A DNA stretch of 26,203 nt from a virus. The notes below the pieces were generated by a model that was not told the DNA's origin, did no database searches, and saw nothing but the letters and a program-made list of their open reading frames with translations. A program made the translations under genes and the position numbers. The DNA is taken from positions 1 through 26,203 of the IMG/VR virus record IMGVR_UViG_3300009183_000326; one strand, written 5' to 3'. This document shows, piece after piece, positions 1 to 8,254 of the stretch; within the stretch, counting starts at the first letter, position 1; each line of letters begins with the position of its first letter.

Positions 1-1
1 C

Positions 2-103
2 ACAGGCTCTAACTCTTCAGAATTAGGGCGTAAAATTGAAGGAGCAGTAAAACAAGTCATTGTTGGTGAACTTCGTCCTGGCGGGCTTCTTGCTTCTCGC
101 TAA
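2..103 (+). CDS. C-terminal end of a probable tail tape-measure protein (partial)
   Basis: An open frame enters from the left edge and stops with TAA at 101-103, seven bases before the next gene. Only about 33 residues are visible, ending in GELRPGGLLASR. They carry no recognisable domain. The assignment rests on position: in lambda-type tail modules the gene directly before the M-like minor tail protein is the tape measure (gpH). Any other tail gene is possible. Confidence 0.45.
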   Translation, partial: TGSNSSELGRKIEGAVKQVIVGELRPGGLLASR

Positions 104-109
104 TTCCTT

Positions 110-463
110 ATGACTCAGCCCACGTTTGCCATACCTTGTGAATACGGACTAACTGTCCAGCGTGGATCACGCATTGAAAAAGTGCAGTTTGGCGATGGCT
201 ACGAGCAGACTCGTCCTGATGGCATTAACAATGACATTCGGCAGTATTCCATTGAGACAGTACCCATCCCTGATTCCACTGCCATTGCTCTTGACAATCA
301 ACTAGCAGCGCTCAATGGAGACTTCTTTTATAGTCAGTTCTTCATGGACAATGCAATGTATAAATATCGTCTAGATCCAAATCAATGGCAATGGCGAACA
401 GTGGGGCCAAACAGTAATATTTTTAGCTTCACCGTGAGGAGGATTTATGACAATAGAAGCTGA
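110..463 (+). CDS. Phage minor tail protein, lambda gpM-like
   Basis: This 117-residue protein matches the phage minor tail family that includes lambda gpM (109 aa). The diagnostic FGDGYEQTRPDGIN motif is at residues 27-40. The C-terminal half has the spaced tryptophans and the FSFTVRRIYDNRS end typical of the family. In lambda, gpM acts at the tail tip with gpL, gpK, gpI and gpJ before the tube polymerises, and the same order follows here. The next gene starts inside its last codons (17-base overlap). The family call is firm; the exact role is by analogy. Confidence 0.88.
   Translation: MTQPTFAIPCEYGLTVQRGSRIEKVQFGDGYEQTRPDGINNDIRQYSIETVPIPDSTAIALDNQLAALNGDFFYSQFFMDNAMYKYRLDPNQWQWRTVGPNSNIFSFTVRRIYDNRS
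436..443 (+). promoter_or_regulatory. Strong Shine-Dalgarno for the L-like gene
   Basis: GAGGAGGA lies three bases before the ATG at 447. It is encoded by the last codons of the upstream M-like gene, so the start at 447 is well supported and the two genes are tightly packed. Confidence 0.7.
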
Positions 464-1580
464 CGTTCAACAAGGCTGGCATGATGCCATTGTAGAGCTA
501 ATTGACCTAGACCTTTCTCCTATTACGAACGACCCTGCAGATATCTTTTATTTCACGAATCAGCTAAAGCCTAATGATACAAAGATTCAATGGAAAGGGA
601 ATATTTACGAGCCCATTCCTATTGCTGCAGCAGGTTACGAAAAAAGCACCACTGGACAAATTGCGCAGCCCACTTTGACAGTGGCCAATGTGCTTGGCAC
701 CTTCACGCAAGTTATCAATGAACTTGACGACTTGGTGGGCGCTAAGGTAACTCGTCGGCGCACTCTTGGTAAATATTTAGACGGCGAGCCTGGCGCTGAT
801 CCATTGCAGGAATTTCCCATTGATATTTTCTATATCGAGCGCAAAACGCAAGAGAATTCAATGGTTATCTCTTGGCAACTCTCCAGCGTGCTTGACCTTG
901 AAGGCTTAAAACTACCGCGTAGAATTATCACGCAAAACTATTGTCAATGGCGATACAGAGGGAGTGAATGTGGCTTTACGGGGCCTGCACTTTATGGAAG
1001 CAACGACCGTTACATTGACACCACTGGACTTTCCGCTTTTGCTATTGCCGTGATAAATGCAGGCAGGCTTGTCGAGCAAAGACAACAAGAACAAATTATT
1101 GCGTTAAATGTTAGAAATGCTGCGATAAATACAAAAAACCAGCAATGTGAAACTTTTGTACTTTTGGAGACAAGGTATAATTTGTACGGTAATTATGTTG
1201 GTGGCGGGACGGCTATTTGGGACAATGTTTTTGTGGGTCTTAGCTCTACGTTTAGGCAGGGCAGACAGAGGGCTCGTACATCAATAAACCGTAGCCTGTC
1301 AGTTGCGTTCTATGAAATTGAGAGATGGGGAATTAACGCCACCGCTTGTAGCATTGCCACTGCAGAATTAGCCACCGCTGAAGCCAATTTAACTACTGCC
1401 ATCAATAATTTAGTGGCAGCGCAAAATGCTTTGGCAGCCGCAAATGCAGCGCTTCCTCTTGCAGACTCGCTGCGCCTTCTAGACGTTTGCGGTAAGCGCG
1501 TGAATAGCTGCAAGCTGCGTTTTCCTTATTCTTCTCTGCCTTATGGTGGATTCCCTGGAGCCAATACGGTTCGCCAATGA
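447..1580 (+). CDS. Phage minor tail protein, lambda gpL-like, with large insertion
   Basis: Residues 1-180 match the gpL family of tail-tip proteins, which bind an iron-sulfur cluster through four cysteines near the C-terminus. The first cysteine pair is C166 and C175 (in NYCQWRYRGSECGF). The second is C348 and C355 (in DVCGKRVNSCKLRF), followed by the usual PYGGFPG end. Lambda gpL has 232 residues; this protein has 377 because about 165 residues are inserted between the two pairs. The insert (about 181-344) has two further cysteines (C234, C301) and an Ala-rich heptad stretch at about 302-338 that looks like a helical hairpin or coiled coil. A strong SD sits in the end of the upstream gene. 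Its stop overlaps the next start as ATGA. The gpL assignment is secure; the function of the insert is unknown. Confidence 0.87.
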   Translation: MTIEADVQQGWHDAIVELIDLDLSPITNDPADIFYFTNQLKPNDTKIQWKGNIYEPIPIAAAGYEKSTTGQIAQPTLTVANVLGTFTQVINELDDLVGAKVTRRRTLGKYLDGEPGADPLQEFPIDIFYIERKTQENSMVISWQLSSVLDLEGLKLPRRIITQNYCQWRYRGSECGFTGPALYGSNDRYIDTTGLSAFAIAVINAGRLVEQRQQEQIIALNVRNAAINTKNQQCETFVLLETRYNLYGNYVGGGTAIWDNVFVGLSSTFRQGRQRARTSINRSLSVAFYEIERWGINATACSIATAELATAEANLTTAINNLVAAQNALAAANAALPLADSLRLLDVCGKRVNSCKLRFPYSSLPYGGFPGANTVRQ

Positions 1581-2287
1581 CGCCTTTCCCTCTCCTTGAG
1601 CCAATTATTCGCGCACATGCTTTTGAAAAGCCTGCGGAGGAAGCCTGTGGGCTTATCGTTGATGGCAAATATATTCCTTGTAAAAACCTGCACTCTTCGC
1701 CATCGTCTAATTTTGCTATTGCGGCAAAGGACTATGCCAAAGCAGAAAAGAAAGGAGCCATTCAAGCAGTGGTGCATTCACACCCTGAAGGTTTTGGCGG
1801 GTTCAGCAAGCATGACATTATTAGCTGCAAGCAAAGCAATGTGCCATGGTTGCTATATTGCACGCAATCTAATGAATGGCACTACGCTGACCCCACAGGC
1901 AATGCGCCCCTTATCGGCAGAGAGTGGGTGTATGGCATTTACGATTGCTATGGCATTCTGAAAGATTATTTTTATCAGACTTTTGCCATTGAGCTTGATG
2001 ACTTTCCGAGAGGAGAAGAAGGTGAATGGGAAAGCCCTGAATGGCGCATGTTTGAAAAGAATTTTGCAGACCAAGGCTTCATCCCAGTAGACAAGCTAGA
2101 AAAAGCAGGCGACTTTATTTTGATGCAGCTACAGGCTCCCTTCCCTAATCATGCAGGCGTATTGTCGAAGCCAGAGCAGAATCTGTTCTATCATCATTTA
2201 ATGGGCAGGCTTTCCGAGGAAAATGTATATGGCGGATACTGGCAGAAATGCACAAGTCAAGTGTTGCGTCATCGGGAGCTAATGTAA
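1577..2287 (+). CDS. Tail assembly protein, lambda gpK-like (JAB/MPN + NlpC/P60)
   Basis: This 236-residue protein has two peptidase domains. The N-terminal JAB/MPN metalloprotease domain (about 1-105) shows the JAMM motif: E21 or E22, then H67-S-H69-P and S77-x-x-D80. The C-terminal NlpC/P60 domain (about 115-236) shows the catalytic-type cysteine C124 in YDCYGIL and histidine H192 in NHAGVL. Lambda gpK has the same arrangement and is needed for tail-tip assembly; the NlpC/P60 part may also cut peptidoglycan during DNA entry. All key residues appear present, so both domains could be active. The start overlaps the L-like stop as ATGA and the stop abuts the next gene as TAATG. Confidence 0.9.
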   Translation: MTPFPLLEPIIRAHAFEKPAEEACGLIVDGKYIPCKNLHSSPSSNFAIAAKDYAKAEKKGAIQAVVHSHPEGFGGFSKHDIISCKQSNVPWLLYCTQSNEWHYADPTGNAPLIGREWVYGIYDCYGILKDYFYQTFAIELDDFPRGEEGEWESPEWRMFEKNFADQGFIPVDKLEKAGDFILMQLQAPFPNHAGVLSKPEQNLFYHHLMGRLSEENVYGGYWQKCTSQVLRHRELM

Positions 2288-2886
2288 TGGAAACTCTTAT
2301 TGAAGTGAAACTACTGGGAGAGTTGGGGCGTCGTTTTGGACGTTCGTATTCTTTCGTGGCATCGTCTCCCAAGGAAATTATTTCAGCCCTGTCCAATCAA
2401 ATTGAAGGCTTTAAGGATTACTTGCGCCAGGCTCATGAAAATGGCATTGGCTTTCGTTTAGTCGATGGCAATGCGGAAGGTATGAGCTACGAGGAAGTGG
2501 CAATGGGCTGCAAGCAATTAATTATTGCCCCCATCGTCACTGGAGGCGGCTCTATTGGACGCATTCTGTTGGGAGTCGCTTTGGTGGCGCTTGCTTTCAT
2601 TCCTTTTGGAGGTGCATTTGCTGGTTTTGCCGCAGGTCAATTTGCCATAGGTAGTGGCATTTTATTCAGCCTCGGCACGAGCTTAGTGCTTACAGGCGTA
2701 GCATCATTGCTCACGCCGCCAGTAGAGCAACCAAAAGAAACAGAGCGGAAAGATAGTTTTCTCTTTGATCGTGCCACTGAATTGACCACGCAGGGACAGC
2801 CAGTGCCTTTGCTTTATGGCAAATTCCTTGCTGCTTCGCCATTGATTATTTCATCTGCCATTACCACTCAACAGGTGCCAGTCTGA
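2287..2886 (+). CDS. Tail assembly protein, lambda gpI-like
   Basis: A 199-residue protein if translation starts at the ATG of the TAATG junction with the K-like gene (METLIEVKLLGELGRRFG). A GTG start 39 bases upstream is possible but would overlap the K-like gene for no clear reason. Residues 1-80 resemble the ubiquitin-like N-terminal domain of the gpI family. A Gly/Ala-rich hydrophobic region follows (about 85-150, GGGSIGRILLGVALVALAFIP onward). The end (about 155-199) has the QPVPLLYGK-like segment of the family. Position between K-like and J-like genes supports the call. Its stop overlaps the J-like start as TGATG. Confidence 0.85.
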   Translation: METLIEVKLLGELGRRFGRSYSFVASSPKEIISALSNQIEGFKDYLRQAHENGIGFRLVDGNAEGMSYEEVAMGCKQLIIAPIVTGGGSIGRILLGVALVALAFIPFGGAFAGFAAGQFAIGSGILFSLGTSLVLTGVASLLTPPVEQPKETERKDSFLFDRATELTTQGQPVPLLYGKFLAASPLIISSAITTQQVPV

Positions 2887-4976
2887 TGTCAGACGATCTC
2901 AAGAAGCTTATTGCTATACAGGGTGCTGGCGACAGCGGTGGCGGAAAGAAAGGTGGCAAAAAGCCCGTTGAAGATCCAGAATCTCTTCGCAGCAGATCAG
3001 ACGCTGATATTGTTGCCGTGTTGTCAGAAGGCGAAATTCTTGGCTTTGAGCCTGGCGTTGATCCCCTCACTCGCCTGTATCTAGACGGCATTCCCATCAA
3101 GAACATTGATGGCAGTTTTAACTACACAATCACTAATTTTTACACTGGCTCTTCTTCGGCGGCCAATGGTAAAGGCGGGCTCATCCCTTCCATCAACGCC
3201 AGCATTCCAGGGTTAATTCGCGGTAATGTCATCAGCCAAGTAAATTCAGTAGTTCTTGATTATCGCGTGGGTACGCAGAATCAAGATCCAATGCCAGGCT
3301 TTGACAATATCAAGGCAGAACAAAGTGTAAGCGTAAGAGTTACGCAAGCGCAAGGAACTGTTTCTCGCACGACCATCGCCAGTAATTGGAACCGTCTTCG
3401 CTTGCGAGTGGGCGTCGGAGCCCTGTTCTTTATTAATAAAGACACGGGAGACGTTAAAGGTACAAGCGTAGAATTCAACGTAAAAATTCGCCCAGAAGGT
3501 GGCGGACTTTTTATAAATGAAAATAAAACAATTAGTGGTAAAAGCAGGGGGCCTGTAGATTTTGAATACGAATATGCGCTGCAAGGCACGGGGCCATGGG
3601 TGGTAAGCATTCAACGATTAACAGGCGATCCAGCTACTACTTCTGTCACTGATGACTTCTATTTCAAGGCGCTTGTTGGCTACATAGACTCATCATTTCG
3701 CTACCCCAACACTGCATTGATTGGTCTCAAAATTGGCGCAGAAAGTTTTATAAGGGTGCCCTCAATTGGAGCAGAACTGTTAGGCGTAAAGATTAAAGTG
3801 CCGACAAATTATGATTCATTTACGCGCACCTATCAAGGCATTTGGAACGGCACGTTCAAGACAGAATGGTCGAATAATCCTGCCTGGATTTTTTACGACT
3901 TGCTGACCAATACACGCTATGGGGCAGGAGAATTTATTGAAGAAGCACAAGTGGATAGATATAGTCTTTATTCCATGGCTCAATATTGTGACGAGCTAGT
4001 GCCAGACGGGAAAGGAGGGCGCGAGCCTCGCATGACTTTTAACGCCTACATCACCGACAGGGGCGAGGCTTATGAAGTGCTAAATAGCATGGCCGCTGCA
4101 TTTCGTGGAATGCTTTACTTTAGCGAGGGCACCATTGTCGGCATACAAGATAAGCCCAAGCCTGTCAGTAAAATCTTTTCGCCTGCCAATGTTATTCAAC
4201 AAGTGGATGACAGCGGAGAAGTAAGTGAGCCATGCTTTAGTTATGAAGGAACGGCACGTAAGGCGCGTAAAACTGTAGCTCTTATTAGCTGGAATGACCC
4301 CGATGATTTATATTCTTCCAAGATCGAATATGTGGAGGATCGAGATGGTATTGAGCGCTATGGCTACAGGGAAGCTGAAATTCGTGCATTTGGCACCACT
4401 TCACAAGGGCAAGCGCAGCGAGTGGGGCGATGGCTACTGCTGACGGACCAGCTTGAATACGAAACAGTTACTTTCAAGGTGGCAACTGAAGGCTTCTTTA
4501 TTCTTCCTGGTGAAATCGTTGGCATTGCTGATCCAGCAAAAGGAGGCAAGCGCTTTGGTGGAAGAGTGACAAGCGCTACCACCACTTCCGTTTCCATTGA
4601 CGCCCCTTTCACCATTGGAGCATTCTCTTATTTGCTTTACATCACGATGGAAGATGGCAGTATTTTGTCACGCACAATAATAAATGCTCCTGGCGAAACA
4701 ACAACGCTTTTATTTTCTTCGCCATTGCCTTCTGCTCCCCTTGTGAATTCCCCTTGGATTCTGCAGGAAGGCAATGCAGGCGTCAGAAAGTTTAGAGTGA
4801 TTTCAATGGTAGAGAACGATGGCGTGGTAACTGTATTAGGCACGTTGTACGACGAAGCCAAATTTATTCAAACTGATAGTGAAACAATCTTGGGCACACC
4901 CCGCATTAAAGTGGCATCAGTGCAAGCGCTGCCCACTGTTAATGGTGGCAACATTATCTTAGGAGTACCCTCGTAA
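2886..4976 (+). CDS. Tail tip / host specificity protein, lambda gpJ-like (short form)
   Basis: A 696-residue central tail-tip protein of the gpJ family. Recognisable family segments are NPAWIFYDLLTNTRYGAG (about 335-352), the YCDELVPDGKGGREPRMTFN region (about 363-384), and FRGMLYFSEGTIV through GTTSQGQAQRVGRWLLLTDQ (about 408-520). The N-terminus is Gly/Lys-rich, then enters the usual DIVAVLSEGEILGF segment. Lambda gpJ has 1132 residues; the C-terminal fibronectin-like and receptor-binding part is missing here. A small Fn3-like protein is encoded immediately downstream, and a long array of candidate adhesins follows. The hub function is therefore conserved while receptor binding was probably outsourced to separate proteins. 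Confidence 0.9.
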   Translation: MSDDLKKLIAIQGAGDSGGGKKGGKKPVEDPESLRSRSDADIVAVLSEGEILGFEPGVDPLTRLYLDGIPIKNIDGSFNYTITNFYTGSSSAANGKGGLIPSINASIPGLIRGNVISQVNSVVLDYRVGTQNQDPMPGFDNIKAEQSVSVRVTQAQGTVSRTTIASNWNRLRLRVGVGALFFINKDTGDVKGTSVEFNVKIRPEGGGLFINENKTISGKSRGPVDFEYEYALQGTGPWVVSIQRLTGDPATTSVTDDFYFKALVGYIDSSFRYPNTALIGLKIGAESFIRVPSIGAELLGVKIKVPTNYDSFTRTYQGIWNGTFKTEWSNNPAWIFYDLLTNTRYGAGEFIEEAQVDRYSLYSMAQYCDELVPDGKGGREPRMTFNAYITDRGEAYEVLNSMAAAFRGMLYFSEGTIVGIQDKPKPVSKIFSPANVIQQVDDSGEVSEPCFSYEGTARKARKTVALISWNDPDDLYSSKIEYVEDRDGIERYGYREAEIRAFGTTSQGQAQRVGRWLLLTDQLEYETVTFKVATEGFFILPGEIVGIADPAKGGKRFGGRVTSATTTSVSIDAPFTIGAFSYLLYITMEDGSILSRTIINAPGETTTLLFSSPLPSAPLVNSPWILQEGNAGVRKFRVISMVENDGVVTVLGTLYDEAKFIQTDSETILGTPRIKVASVQALPTVNGGNIILGVPS

Positions 4977-5374
4977 TGGCTCAATACGAAGTGGCATGGG
5001 AATTTCCTCAGTACTCGGGCTATTCCATTTTTAATGCAGGCATTAATCCTGCCATTTGCTGGAATGGTGTTCAGAACAATCCGTTCATTTCAGCTTTTGA
5101 AGTGGACTTCTTGGATTTAGAAGACAATAGCTGGGTCAACATTGGCACCACCACTGCCAACTTCATTCGTTTCCCCTCTGACATTTACAACTCGCAGAGT
5201 GTTTATCAAATTAGAATTGCTACAATTGGCACTGACGGCAGACGATCACCGTATGCTTATAGCCAAGCGACATTCTCAAGCCCATTGGTGTTTGATTTCA
5301 TTGAGCCATTGACCATTAAACTAATCAATGGTACTGACGTGGCGAACCAACGCTATCTTTTCTTAGTTCTTTAA
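4976..5374 (+). CDS. Small tail protein with fibronectin type III-like fold
   Basis: A 132-residue protein starting at a TAATG junction with the J-like gene. The pattern of aromatic and hydrophobic residues (AFEVDFLDLEDNSW, then YQIRIATIGTDGRRSPYAYS) fits a single Fn3 or Ig-like beta sandwich, the kind of domain normally fused to the C-terminus of gpJ. I infer that it is a detached J domain acting at the tail tip. The last 30 residues (from about 103) are not explained by the fold. Confidence 0.6.
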   Translation: MAQYEVAWEFPQYSGYSIFNAGINPAICWNGVQNNPFISAFEVDFLDLEDNSWVNIGTTTANFIRFPSDIYNSQSVYQIRIATIGTDGRRSPYAYSQATFSSPLVFDFIEPLTIKLINGTDVANQRYLFLVL

Positions 5375-5375
5375 T

Positions 5376-5786
5376 ATGGCCAATCTTTACGGACTCGACG
5401 CTGCTGGCAATGCCGCTTATGTAAAGGCTACTGGCGCTGGCACTAACGGCGATCCATTCGTTGTCAACCACGACCTTATTTCGTCTGAGATAAAGAGTGC
5501 CTTTGTCTCGGCAAGTGGCAACGTAGACGTGGTGACTGCTGTGAGCGGCAGCAAGCTGCGTGTAACGGCAATGACCATCACTTCTCTGTCGGGCTGCACT
5601 GTAAAGATCCAGACGGGCGGCACAGCGGACAGGACACCTCCGTTCCATCTGGGAGCTAATGGCAACTTGACGCAAGCTAACCCCCTGGGCTTGTTTGAAA
5701 GTGTCACGAGCGAGAAGCTTAATGCCGTGGTGAGTGGCTCTACTGTTTACACCGTCATGCTTTCTTATCGCGAAGTTCTCACATGA
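5376..5786 (+). CDS. Hypothetical phage structural protein (136 aa)
   Basis: The family is not recognised. The protein is rich in Val, Ser, Thr and Gly, with no signal peptide or membrane segment, and looks all-beta (for example VDVVTAVSGSKLRVTAMTIT, then CTVKIQTGG). This fits a small tail decoration or connector domain. It starts two bases after the Fn3-like gene without a clear SD and overlaps the next gene as ATGA, so it is probably co-translated with its neighbours. Confidence 0.65.
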   Translation: MANLYGLDAAGNAAYVKATGAGTNGDPFVVNHDLISSEIKSAFVSASGNVDVVTAVSGSKLRVTAMTITSLSGCTVKIQTGGTADRTPPFHLGANGNLTQANPLGLFESVTSEKLNAVVSGSTVYTVMLSYREVLT

Positions 5787-6493
5787 GCGTATTCCTTGCT
5801 ACGAGCTTGGCTCCTCAAATTGACTTGCGGCTATTGCGCAGGGATTATTTTGATGGCGTTAGCTTGCTTCTACAGGATGCAGACGGCGTGCCATATGACT
5901 TAGCAAACGTGCAAGTTTGTGCGTCCATCTTCAAAAATACAATTTCTGGCACGGTAGAGCAAGTAACCAGTCTCAACATTGAAGAGCAGGAGCCACTGCG
6001 CAATGGTACGGTGAGGCTATGGCTTAGCTCAGCGCAAACGGCATTGGTTTGGGATGCAGCGGCTAGCGTTGGTCCCGCCAATATTAGTCAAGCATTTTTC
6101 CCTTCCGCCTATACCGCTGAAAACTCTAGTGATTTCCTGTCAAATTCTGCATTGGGCTGGGACTTGCGCATTGAAAGGAAAGAAGAAATTGCAGACCTCG
6201 TAAGCATTAGCACTGGCACATTTATCTCGCAAACTAATCATGGGCTTGGTGCTACGGAGCGCGTGATTTTTGAAGGCACTGCGCAGTCTTCCATTAACTA
6301 CAATGGTACGGGCGCTCGTATTTACACCAATTTAACTAACATTACTTACGCACCACCATATTCTTTTACCATTGCTTCTCTTTCTGGTATTACCGATGCC
6401 GCACCTGGCGGTAGCGTTTATAGACTAAAGCAAGATACAGTGGTAGCTGGTAGCGTTTTTGTTGGCACCACTTTTTCCAATTGTTTTCCTTGA
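5783..6493 (+). CDS. Tail protein with BppU-N-like and FCCH-like segments
   Basis: A 236-residue protein. Residues about 12-135 resemble the N-terminal Ig-like domain of baseplate upper proteins: LRLLRRDYFDGVSLLLQDADGVPYDL, then a beta-rich region ending in WDLRIERKEE. A similar pattern occurs in the gene at 18868. Residues about 150-215 resemble the small FCCH-like domain seen in many phage tail proteins: an NHGL motif, then VIFEGTA, then an IY-NL segment. Both calls come from pattern recognition only. A role as an adaptor linking fibres to the tail tip is an inference. Its TGA is followed by GAGGA, which serves as the SD of the next gene. Confidence 0.55.
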   Translation: MSVFLATSLAPQIDLRLLRRDYFDGVSLLLQDADGVPYDLANVQVCASIFKNTISGTVEQVTSLNIEEQEPLRNGTVRLWLSSAQTALVWDAAASVGPANISQAFFPSAYTAENSSDFLSNSALGWDLRIERKEEIADLVSISTGTFISQTNHGLGATERVIFEGTAQSSINYNGTGARIYTNLTNITYAPPYSFTIASLSGITDAAPGGSVYRLKQDTVVAGSVFVGTTFSNCFP

Positions 6494-6499
6494 GGAATT

Positions 6500-8242
6500 A
6501 TGGCTGAGTTGAAAGAAGGCGTAAGTGTTGTAACAGTTGGTCGGACTGCGCCCATTCCTCCTGGCCCTCAGACTGCAGAAAAAAGCCTGCCAGTGGTCAT
6601 TGCTTCTGACCAAGAGGCTGTACCAGTGGTAGTGCAGAACCAGCAGATTAGTGAAGTTAGCTTGAGCTTGTTGGGCATTCCTCGCGCAGAGACTGCACTT
6701 GGCATCTTTGCTGATGTTACGACTTACGATATCAACCCTAATGAATGGCAGAGTGAAGGAGGCGGTACTACTAGCCACATCGCTTCTGAAAGTGCAGCAA
6801 AGATTACCGTTGGCACTGCCGTTACTAATAACTATCAAATTTTAAGCAGCAAGCGTTTCTTCCGTTATCAGCCAGGACGAGTGAGTGCTGCTACGTTTGG
6901 CACGAGGGTAAATATTACTACGGACTACACTGACATTAAGAAGTTTGGTGCATTTGACAAGCGCGACGGCTATTACATTGAAGTGCAGGGCGGCGGACAG
7001 ACTTCCATTACTGATAAGGAAACTAATTGCTATTGCGTAAGGCGCACAAGCGCATTGGAAAGCAACGAGCCTGGTATTCGCACGGCTAACCTTGCAGACG
7101 GCGACAGGGGCACGGCAGGAGTTGACCTTGTAATTGTTCGCGCTGGCCTCACCTACATTCATGCTGCATTGTTTGACAGGAGCCTTCAGGGGGCAGGAAA
7201 TAACATTGGAGGAAACGCTTCCAGTAATGGCGCAGCTACGGTGGCGGCTTCTTTCTTGACGGTGCCTAACGATTATCGTTATACCTACGAATATCGCGTG
7301 CCGCGTAAATTCTTTAGCCATGACCGTTTGGACGGCGAGAATCGCACTCAGTATTACTCTGACCGCACGCCTGGCCGTAGCAGCTTCACTGTAAGCATTA
7401 GCGGCACTACTGGCTCACCCATTGTTTCTTATGGCAACAGCACGGCAGTAACCACGGAAGAAGGCGATATTGTTACGCGACAAAGCGTATGGAGTGGAGA
7501 TTTTAGTAAAGTCACCATGTTCAAGGTGGAATATAGCTGGTACGGCGCTGTTGGAGGTCACTTCTTGGCTTATGTGCCTGATGCCACCACTGCAGGAGAG
7601 GCACGATGGGTGAGAATGCATCACATTCGCGCCTCTAACCAACTAACTAGTCCTAGTCTGGCCAACCCTACGCTGCCTATTTCGTACTTGGTACAAAAGT
7701 CAACAAGCGGCAATGAAAACTCTCTGTATAAATATGGCGCCTCGTATTACATTGACGGCGGAGATAAGGGCACTATTGTTGCACGATCACAAAGCAACAC
7801 TGCAGACAGAAGCGTAACCGCAAGCGGAACGATGCTGCTTGCTTTGCGCACTAAGAATACTATTAATTCAGTGCGTAATCGTATGCAAGTGTATCCCACT
7901 CGCCTAGGACTAGGAAGCGATGGCAGGGGAATTGTAAAGCTAATTAAAAATCCTACGAGCACCTCTGGCACTGCTACTTTCACTTCCGCCGATGCTCTTT
8001 CCCCCATTGAATTTACCACTAGCTCAGGCGTGACTGTCATTACAGGCGGAATTACTGTTGCAACGTTCTTTGTTGGAGCAGGAGGCGTAGACCTTGACCT
8101 GGCTCCGTATTTTGGCTATAACAAAGACTATCTTTCCTACCCATTGACCGCCGCCGCTGGAGATACTTTGTATTTGTTTGCGCAGTCTGCTAGTGGCACC
8201 ATCAACATGAGTGGTGCTCTTACTTGGGAAGAGCAAGTATAA
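6500..8242 (+). CDS. Tail fibre/adhesin-like protein, YQPGR paralog 1
   Basis: A 580-residue structural protein. The N-terminus has the phage motif SLPVVIASDQ (29-38), then SEVSLSLLGIP (51-61), which recurs in the next gene. A beta-rich module begins at RYQPGR (122-127) and includes the VTMFKVEYSWYGAVGG block (about 338-353) and YIDGGDKG (about 417-424). The C-terminus has hydrophobic beta strands and ends in LTWEEQV. Modules with YQPG(K/R) and a later tryptophan-rich block are common in large structural proteins of cyanophages and related marine phages. The fold is probably lectin-like but I cannot name the family. Receptor or glycan binding is inferred. SD GAGGA precedes the ATG. Confidence 0.65.
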   Translation: MAELKEGVSVVTVGRTAPIPPGPQTAEKSLPVVIASDQEAVPVVVQNQQISEVSLSLLGIPRAETALGIFADVTTYDINPNEWQSEGGGTTSHIASESAAKITVGTAVTNNYQILSSKRFFRYQPGRVSAATFGTRVNITTDYTDIKKFGAFDKRDGYYIEVQGGGQTSITDKETNCYCVRRTSALESNEPGIRTANLADGDRGTAGVDLVIVRAGLTYIHAALFDRSLQGAGNNIGGNASSNGAATVAASFLTVPNDYRYTYEYRVPRKFFSHDRLDGENRTQYYSDRTPGRSSFTVSISGTTGSPIVSYGNSTAVTTEEGDIVTRQSVWSGDFSKVTMFKVEYSWYGAVGGHFLAYVPDATTAGEARWVRMHHIRASNQLTSPSLANPTLPISYLVQKSTSGNENSLYKYGASYYIDGGDKGTIVARSQSNTADRSVTASGTMLLALRTKNTINSVRNRMQVYPTRLGLGSDGRGIVKLIKNPTSTSGTATFTSADALSPIEFTTSSGVTVITGGITVATFFVGAGGVDLDLAPYFGYNKDYLSYPLTAAAGDTLYLFAQSASGTINMSGALTWEEQV

Positions 8243-8254
8243 AGAGACGAACTA

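Noticed and set aside
3246-3614. Overlapping minus-strand frames opposite the J-like gene
   Set aside because: The plus-strand J protein is well supported here and the minus-strand products show no motif.
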